DNA of 64,000 nucleotides, from assembly GCA_002007465.1 (NCBI GenBank), contig LNAC01000759.1, forward strand, positions 516,260 to 580,259, written 5' to 3'. Made by a program: the position numbers and the translations under genes. Shown here one piece after another: positions 57,106-64,000 of this stretch. The stretch is from Ailurus styani (lineage: Eukaryota; Chordata; Mammalia; Carnivora; Ailuridae). Position 1 is the stretch's first letter. The number at the start of each line of letters is the position of its first letter. Below the pieces are notes generated by a model. That model was not told the origin of the DNA and made no database searches. It saw only the letters and a list, made by a program, of their open reading frames with translations.

Positions 57106-57365
57106 TTAAGAAACAAAAAAAACAAGCAAAGGAAAAAAACGAGAAAGAGTCAAAGCAAGAAACAGACTTTCAATTATAGAGAACAATCTGGTGATTACCA
57201 GAGGGGTTGTGGGTGGTGGGATGGGTGAAATACGTGATGGAGATTAAGGAGTGCAGTTGTGATGAGCACTGGATTATGTATGGAAATGTTGAATTACTAT
57301 ATTGTACACCTGAAATTAATATTACACTGTTAACTAACAGTTAACAGTTTTATTTTAATTAAAAA

Positions 57366-58399
57366 AAATTAAAAAAATAAAAACATCTACTTCACTTATG
57401 GAGGCATTTTGTAAGACATTTATACATAGGAGACTCTGAAGAGTGATTTCCTCAGAAAAAAGAAAGAAAATCTCTCTTCCTCTGAAATGTACTGGTATAA
57501 TTAAAAATCATTGGGAAAAAAAGGACTCTGGCATAAGAATGCTATCATGAATTAACAATGCAAACAAAGGGCTTGTGGCTAGTGAAGGAAGAAGTGAAGT
57601 TTCCACAAGTTAGAATGGCGTTGCTTGGAACAGCTCAGAGCAGTTTCTGACTTTCTCATAAAGAAACATTGGAAGTGCAGGCCAAGCAAGATGGAAGTGA
57701 GGAAAGGGCTGTGCCTAAATAAAATCCTGAAAAATCTAATGCATCTTCATGTAGTAGTGGCAGAAGCAGAGAAAGAGAGAAGATGTGGGCAGCCATGGAA
57801 GAAGATATGGAATCATTCTTGAAATTAAAAACCTCTTTCCTGCCTTCTTATTTGCCCTCACGGTCAGGGAAAAAGAGTTGAATGTATTTAGAACCTGCTG
57901 TTGGGGATGAAAGAGTAAGAAAAAAGATGAAAGGATCCTAAGAATACTTACTACCTATTAATATAGGAATAAATAGAAATAAGGGAGAAAAGGAGATCTA
58001 AGACTAGATCTTCTGAAAGAGGTAGGGAAAGAGATGAGCTTAGAGCTAAGAGCATCTGGTAAAGTTCCTGTCACCAAACCGTGGACTTTCAATGCAGGGG
58101 CCAAAAGACAACACAATCCCACCCCCTGCAAACCCCACTTTCCTCTCTTCCTCTTTTGGAGAATAGGAGTGGCTGATGGAAGAGTAAAAGTGAAATGCGG
58201 TTAGGGAAAAATTCAGGCTGACATTGATGGAGCTAAGTTTCTAGAGATTCACATTGAATTGGACAAATTAAATTTCAAATTATTCACACTGGATTAAGAT
58301 AGACTCAAGATTAGGTAGAGAGAACTGGGGCAGAGAATATGTAACAAAATCTCTGAAGACAAAGAGCCCAGTCTTGCTAACAAAAACTACTCACACAGC
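57366..58399. other. Interval without recognised gene, possibly old L1 5' region
   Basis: Purine-rich and less AT-rich than usual, like an L1/HAL1 5' UTR, but I cannot match it phrase by phrase. ORF 57625-57822 lacks recognisable features. Confidence 0.35.
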
Positions 58400-59294
58400 C
58401 CCAGTTGAAACTTAATTTTCTCCAAACTCAAGCAATAAGGCCTAAGACTACAGTAAATAAAACTGAAAGTTCAATGGGGAAAGGAAGTCAAGAAGAGTTC
58501 ATCCAGATTCTAGCAAACCAAACAACAGATGTTAACTCAGTTGTTCAGTCACCCTCCTTGCACGAGCAACATACAAATGAAACAAAAACCAGTTTGCCAG
58601 CTTGGGGTATATATAAATAAATTGTAGTAAATATATTATGGAAAAGATAGGAAGAAAAGAAAGAAAACCACTGAAGCCCAGATATGGATTTTTTTTCAAG
58701 GATTTTTACTTTATTTTTTCAGTGATCCAAGATTCATTGTTTATGGATTTAAAAAAATTATTCTAAAAGTAAGTATAAGCCAGCAAAAAGAAGAAACATC
58801 TCCACAAAAGCATCTTATCATTAAAGAATTTACAAAGAATATGAATTTAACAAGACATTCTTAAAGATAAGAGCATAAAATCAGACTCAGAATAAAAAGA
58901 GAAAAGATTGCCCAGAATAGGAGTCATGTTCTGTTCCAGAACTAATAAAAAAAATTGCAAACAGAAAAGATATGACTTAAAGTTTTTTCATAATACAATA
59001 CTAAAGATAATGAAAATAAATGTAGAAGAAAAACACAGAAGATTAAAGCAATTAAAGAGAACTTAATAATAGAAAGAAGAGATAAAGATGATCCAACAAA
59101 AGGATAAATGATATCCCTAAAGCAAAGAATTCAACAACTGAAACAGTAAATATACTCAAGGCATATAATGAAAGACTTTTTCCTTAATTGAACAGAAAAC
59201 TCGCTCTGTAAATTGAAAGGAACACTCTGTTCTAGGAAAAATTGATTACATTATGAGATCTACTTATACAGACTCTAAACCAATAAACTTTCAT
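58400..59294 (+). mobile_element. HAL1/L1ME-like remnant
   Basis: A-rich sense strand; GAACAGAAAACTCGCTCTGT, AAATTGAAAGGAACACTCTG and AGGAAAAATTGATTACATTA correspond to the HAL1 ORF1 area. Earlier parts match only in composition. HAL1 is an L1 derivative lacking ORF2, which would suit the absence of RT sequence. Confidence 0.45.
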
Positions 59295-60262
59295 GGTAGT
59301 TGAATTTAATTTTGAAAATATATTTTCTCTTCTGCCATATGATTGCTGGTACATTTAATTTGAAGAGAACTTAACAAAATAAGATGCCACCCCAAACATT
59401 TTATAATTGATATTTGGGGCTAACTTGGATTTTCCAAAAATGTTAGAACTTGAGCTAGTTAATTCTGAGGGAGAAGTCAATGAAATGTTAAATTGTTGCT
59501 AATATCTGATGTACAGATTTGGTGACCATATTTTCTGGACTCAAAGTGAGACGACACATGTGTCAAAAATATGTTCACATTTTTTTCTACCTGTTCTTTT
59601 TGGTCTTTGAACATTGTTAACAGACCATTTTAGAGAGGGGTTTATCAAACTTGAGGCAATTGTGGCATTTAGAAGTGCAAAGACAAGTAAATCATTGGCA
59701 GATTCAGTATTCAAAAGCCCTTTGCTGGATGCTTACTATGTACAAGGGTTTGTGTCAGAATTTCTTACATTAGTGATCTTGTAACATGTGAGGCAAGTCA
59801 GAAGAGGCAGTTGCAAGGCTGTGTAATAAGTAGCACAGTGTGCTATAGGAGCATAGCTCTACGGGGCCAGGATATGCATTATTCTAGAGAAGTTGACTTT
59901 TAAGTGGAATCTTACTCAGGAGATGATTTCCATTATACCACACAGCTTCCTTTAAAAACTAAGCTTTAAAAGGATAAAGTTTTGATATTTAACTAAGGAA
60001 TTGACTTTCATTGTAACTTTCAATGTATTTCTGTATATCCGAAAAAATAACAGAGTTCCACTTGTTTTAAAAATAAACTCTAATTTATGTTTCTCTATAT
60101 GTAGGACAAGCCTTTTTTCCCCTTCATTCCAAGGAGGCATATAATTAAAAATGATTTAATTATGGAGAAGTTAATGAATATAACCCTATCCCTGAGAACA
60201 ATTTGTTCTCTCCATGATGCTCTACAGTATATTTATTGTTCATTATCCTTTTATAGTGCTTA
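59295..60262. other. Single-copy interval, no gene seen
   Basis: A weak MIR/L2-like phrase (GATGCTTACTATGTACAAGG) near 59728-59790. No coding signature. Confidence 0.45.
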
Positions 60263-60275
60263 TAGATTGTGTTTA

Positions 60276-60484
60276 TTTTCTTATTTATTTTATTTATTTT
60301 TTTCTAAAGATTTATTTATTTGACAGAGAGAGAGATCACAAGTAGGCAGAGAGGCAGGCAGAGAGAGGAGGAAGCAGGCTCCCTGCTGAGCAGAGAGCCT
60401 GATGTGGGCCTTGATCCCAGGACCCTGAGATCATGACCTGAGCTAAAAGCAGAGGCTTTAACCCACTGAGCCACTCAGGCGCCC
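60276..60484 (-). mobile_element. CAN-SINE, young mustelid type
   Basis: TTTA-rich start, AAGATTTATTTATTTGACAG, GATCACAAGTAGGCAGAGAG, inverted head GAGCCACTCAGGCGCCC. Exact duplication TAGATTGTGTTTA at 60263-60275 and 60485-60497. Confidence 0.97.
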
Positions 60485-60497
60485 TAGATTGTGTTTA

Positions 60498-61879
60498 ATT
60501 ACGTATGCACATCTTGACTCATCCTTCCAATATCTTCATTCACCAAAGACTGTATGTGCCTCCAAGGAAAGAAAGATACCATACTTAAGTTTGTATTTTA
60601 TCATGTAGTAGAGAGCTTAATACATAAGAGCTCTCAGGCACCCTGCTAGTACAAGCCTTAGGTAGCCAGAAGAGTGTCTTACCTTTCAATAAATATTAAA
60701 GTATAATATCTTGGACTAAAGAGATTACATTTCTGTAATACTTTCAGGTGACCAGAGAATTATTTTATATGTAAAGTAAAAAGAAAATCATAGGATCTTG
60801 TGACTTTTTTTATCCTGTGGCAGGGGAAGTGTTTCCCCCATTGAAATGGAAGCCCAAGAAAATTGTTTTCATTATATCTCAGTTTTTTTCTTATTTAATG
60901 TAATGTAATTGTTATTATTTCTTTTAGTAAGTTTTCTGTCTTCCCTCCCCTCCTTTCAATTTGGCCAGAGCCTCAGCGAGGAAATCTTGTTTTGTTGAGA
61001 ATGGACCTGGTAACCTCTCCATTCAGCTGTTTTGAGCATGTAGGAGACGCAACAAACATATCTGGGTGATTAGATATAGTAACAGGAGGCCAACTTTCCA
61101 AAAAGCAGGGCAAGGAAGGAGGAAGAGCCTGTTTACATGTCTACTATATATCTTCCGTAGCTCTCTGAGTCCTAGATAGACTCTGTAGTAAACTCCCAGT
61201 CACAGGCTTGGAGCATAGCTTCAAAAACACTTTTGAAATTAAGGTTAAAGACTAGGTGGGCAGAGTGCTGGGCAATCATATTTTCCTTTAGGCTGTTCTT
61301 TTGCAACTTTAGTTTAATTTTTAGACAAATCATCTGCTCCAAAATTAAAACAGCAGAATGTCTGTGGGAAAAGCATGTGCATACTAAGCCAATGGTAAGA
61401 TAGAGCACGTGTTGCCCTGGGAATGCCAGCAGGCTTATGTTCTATCAGCCTCATAATTAACTTAGTGATTTTATCTCATGCCAACTTGTGGTCTTTATCT
61501 TTCAGACTTGGAAATGAGATTTTGGCAACACCAACATCAGATCTATTTCATAGAGGAGAGTCTCAGAAACCAAGTTCAAAACACCGCTATCTAAAACCAA
61601 AATGATAACTTAATAATTCACAATGAAAAGAGAAAAAATCTTCTAGGAATAGAATATTTATACTGGCATCAATGCCCTTTTCTTTCTGCCATCAGGAAAC
61701 CTGGGTAATAAAATTATAACTTTGTGCTTGGTACAAAGACTCAGCACGAAGCGACTTTGATTGTGGGCTTCTGCAGTCCCAGCAGTGCCCCCACAGGATG
61801 GTGGTTAGGAGGCCGTCCCTTTTTATCTATTTGTTAGCTGCACAATCATTTTATGCATTCTTCTGTATACTTGATATTT
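60498..61879. other. Single-copy interval, no gene seen
   Basis: Somewhat less AT-rich between about 60940 and 61800. ORFs 61172-61408 (-) and 61423-61605 (+) lack recognisable motifs and splice context. No repeat family recognised. Confidence 0.45.
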
Positions 61880-62060
61880 CACAAAAGATGTTTAAAAAGG
61901 AGTATACACATCTGCAATTGTAAAGATACTGTTTATGTATGAAAAAACTGTAAGGAAATACATTAACATAGTAACACCAATGGTTCCTGTCGGTATAATT
62001 ATTTTCTTCTTTATAATTTTTACAGAGTTTTAAAAATTATTATATGTGGGTTTTTTAAAA
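61880..62060 (+). mobile_element. Old L1M/HAL1-type 3' end
   Basis: GTATACTTGATATTTCACAA, TGTAAGGAAATACATTAACA TAGTAACACCAATGG, ATTATTTTCTTCTTTATAAT TTTTACAGAG match the old L1 tail also seen at 40950-41415. Confidence 0.6.
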
Positions 62061-62079
62061 ATCATTTTGATATAGTTTA

Positions 62080-62336
62080 GCTTCATCGACTTCTTTTTAA
62101 AAATTTTTTATTTAAATCAATTTAATTAACATACTATATTATTAGTTTCAGAGGTAGAATTCAGTGATTCATCAGTTGTATGCAACACCCAGTGCACATT
62201 ACTTCCAGTGCTCTCCTTAATGTTGATCAAATTACCCCATCCCTCCCAGTCCCCTTCAGCAACCTCAGTTTTTTCCCTATAGTTAAGAGTCTTTTATGGT
62301 TTGCCTCCCTCTCTGTTCATTTGTTTCTATTTGTAA
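62080..62336 (-). mobile_element. Carnivore L1 3' UTR end
   Basis: AATTAACATACTATATTATT AGTTTCAGAGG, CAACACCCAGTGCACATTAC, GAGTCTTTTATGGTTTGCCT CCCTCTC: the same antisense tail as 5213-5700. Short, 5' truncated. Confidence 0.87.
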
Positions 62337-64000
62337 AATCCTGTTTTAGAAAGGGAAATGTGTCCAAAAGTTTTGAGCAAAGGAAGAAAATTTTATGAAA
62401 TTTTTGTATGCCTTTGTATTATACCAAAAACTCAAATATTTAAAAGATTCACTGAAGGCTTGAAGAATGAAAAATAATGAGTGTAAGCTTTATACTATTT
62501 TTCATTGCAGTGAACACAGTGCTAATTTTAGTTCTGTGTTTACCTAAATCATTTTTTCACATTCATCAGTTTTTTTAAGGCTCACACTGTCTCAAGTCAT
62601 GAAAACTGTAATGAAATGAAGGAAAATAATGGACTAGAATAGATCATTCAAGCATCCCTTAAAATGCTAAAGCTTTTATTTTCAGCTTTTGAAAAATTTC
62701 TTAATATTTCAGTACTATGGGTAGAAGTGGAACTCACAAACTAAGACAAATCAAGCCTACTAACTGGCAGCCAACTTCTTTGCCTGGTGTGATTTCCATT
62801 TTTCCCTGGCTTATATTAACACAAATTACATTTATATATACTTCTTCCTTCAAATGGCACTGCTTCAAGCCTGCAGCTCTAAAAGTGGGAAGGATAAACA
62901 AAAAGCTAAGAAGAGGTTCTTCAAAGTAGCTTTTGTGCTGGGTTGTGCTCTTTCCTTCCGAGGAACAGCCTGTTTCCTGACAGTAGAGAAGTTCGGAGCC
63001 CTGCTGGGACTCTGCTTCACTACATCTCAGGTTAGGGTGGCAACAAATCCTCCACCTGCTGTGAGTCCCCCAGACTGACTAGCAGTAGCACCAGCTGATC
63101 TTCATAACAGAGTCTGACTGTTGGGAGAACTTCTGTCCTCCTACTTAGCTCCCTTTTTTTCTGGGGGAACCTAGGTTCTGAACAACTAGAACAGGACTGG
63201 TCCAAAGCAAAGAAGGGGGTGAGAGGCACAAAGTATCTAAGGATAACAAGTAGAAGAAGAAAGGAGGTACTGATTCCTGGTTCCCTTTCTTAAAGCAACA
63301 ATTCTTCTCATTCTTTTAGCCTTTTTAAGCTCACAGTCATCTTACATGAGCACAAGATTCAAATGCTAACCATAGCTATAGGTTATAATCTCTAAAACCA
63401 GAAAAAAAAAACTTATGACAAAAATAGTCCAGCACACTTAATGATAAACATGATGATATTGTACTGTATGGTAATTTGGAATAAATGAATGGTAAGATGT
63501 TCATTAAAGCTACTGTAACTTCTGTTACTTTTTTTTCTTTTAAACTTGTGACTCCTCTAGCCTCTGTTACCATCATCAATATTGATGTTATTCCCTGAAA
63601 ATCTTGTGGCATTTAATCGTCTTGTGTGTATGCACACACAAACACTCCACACCACATACTACACATGTAGTTTTCTTGCCTTTTACTTCTACTCCCAGCA
63701 CATGTCAGGGCCTCATCCTGTATTTACATAGCCATTTTCTGTACTGACCATTCTGCTCCCTCTGAGAGCCTCTGTACCATGTCGGGAACTTTGGAGACGC
63801 TGAATGATTTGGGTGAGCAGAAACACAGATCATGACGCTGTGGACTCCCTGACCATGGAATGACACTGTCATCACCTTGCTCAGGAGTAGGAAGAGAAGA
63901 TTCAGGTGGAGTGATGGTATAGGAGAGAGGGTGTTCTTGAGGCGGTTGAGCAGGGAAGATGGGCATTCATGTCAGGAATATAGCATGAACAAAAAGACTA
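62337..64000. other. Single-copy right edge, no confirmed gene
   Basis: Becomes GC-richer after about 62850 with several retained CpG dinucleotides. No known repeat seen. Overlapping short ORFs at 62717-62929, 62854-63078 (+) and 63032-63229 (-) are mutually exclusive and unsupported. One minus ORF (63724-63966) is listed separately. Confidence 0.45.
63724..63966 (-). CDS. Weak candidate ORF, function unknown
   Basis: An 80-codon minus-strand ORF of ordinary complexity, proline- and serine-rich at the start (PPQEHPLSYTITPPESSL PT) and ending EGAEWSVQKMAM. An in-frame TGA directly precedes its ATG, so it is not the continuation of a longer frame unless a splice site lies inside. Four CpGs survive within it, which is unusual for this region. 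I recognise no domain and see no matching exon elsewhere. Chance ORF remains the more likely reading. Confidence 0.18.
   Translation of the reverse strand: MPIFPAQPPQEHPLSYTITPPESSLPTPEQGDDSVIPWSGSPQRHDLCFCSPKSFSVSKVPDMVQRLSEGAEWSVQKMAM

Larger units (their letters stand above)
51456..57365 (+). mobile_element. Near full-length carnivore L1, inactive
   Basis: GC-richer 5' UTR (about 51456-52200), ORF1-like region (about 52230-53070), ORF2 from its start codon at 53368 to about 57105, and a 3' UTR ending GTTGAATTACTATATTGTAC and an A/T-rich tail. Size (about 5.9 kb) suits a nearly complete element and no SINE interrupts it, making it the best-preserved L1 here. Stops and frameshifts disable both ORFs. 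I find no convincing target duplication. Confidence 0.9.

Overview
The window is nuclear DNA from a carnivoran mammal, most likely a mustelid (ferret, mink, badger or otter group). The evidence is 22 copies of the carnivore tRNA-Lys-derived CAN-SINE. About half have the head GGGCGCCTGGGTGGCTCAGT and the late motif CTTGTGATCTCTCTC followed by an (AAAT)n tail, which I associate with mustelids. Carnivore-type L1 3' ends and old pan-mammalian repeats (MIR, L2, MLT1, MER5A-like) support this. The DNA is AT-rich, and I see no CpG island, no convincing exon set and no RNA gene. It reads as intergenic or deep intronic sequence. Almost every ORF is either an L1 fragment, a SINE read-through or a chance ORF.

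Layout. 1-7.6 kb: an old L1 (-) piece, an L2, an old L1 3' end (+), then a 1.7-kb L1 (-) 3' end (5213-6890) broken by two SINEs. 7.6-16 kb: mostly single-copy, with an L1 piece, an AT microsatellite, a roughly 220-bp duplicated block (7998-8220 and 10684-10900), a MIR, a MER5A-like element and two SINEs. 16.5-26.8 kb: almost solid repeats. These are a deleted L1 (+), a 3.2-kb L1MA/MB-type L1 (-), and a three-layer nest in which a MIR is split by an MLT1-type solo LTR, itself split by a 5'-inverted (twin-primed) L1. 27-30.8 kb: sparse, with several MIRs. 30.8-36.5 kb: a long degraded L1 (+) with two SINEs inside and about 500 bp of unidentified DNA replacing part of ORF2. 36.5-51.4 kb: single-copy DNA with scattered SINEs, L2, MIR, an MLT1 LTR (-), old L1 pieces and one 136-bp assembly gap lying inside a SINE. 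51.4-57.4 kb: the best-preserved L1 (+), with a recognisable ORF1 region, ORF2 endonuclease and reverse transcriptase, all broken. 57.4-64 kb: HAL1/L1-like remnants, one SINE, a carnivore L1 3' end (-), and a somewhat more GC-rich right edge with one weak minus-strand ORF.

No genes act together here. The biology that can be read is transposition history: L1 supplied the machinery, the SINEs were mobilised in trans by it (A-rich tails and 13-18 bp target-site duplications), and nesting gives relative ages. I found no new functional system. The items most worth checking are the nested MIR/MLT1/L1 locus, the duplicated block at 8.0/10.7 kb, the foreign block inside the 31-36 kb L1, and two weak minus-strand exon candidates (13.7-13.9 kb and 63.7-64.0 kb). 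Element boundaries without a target-site duplication are accurate to perhaps 10-50 bp. Family names come from recognised consensus phrases, not from a search.
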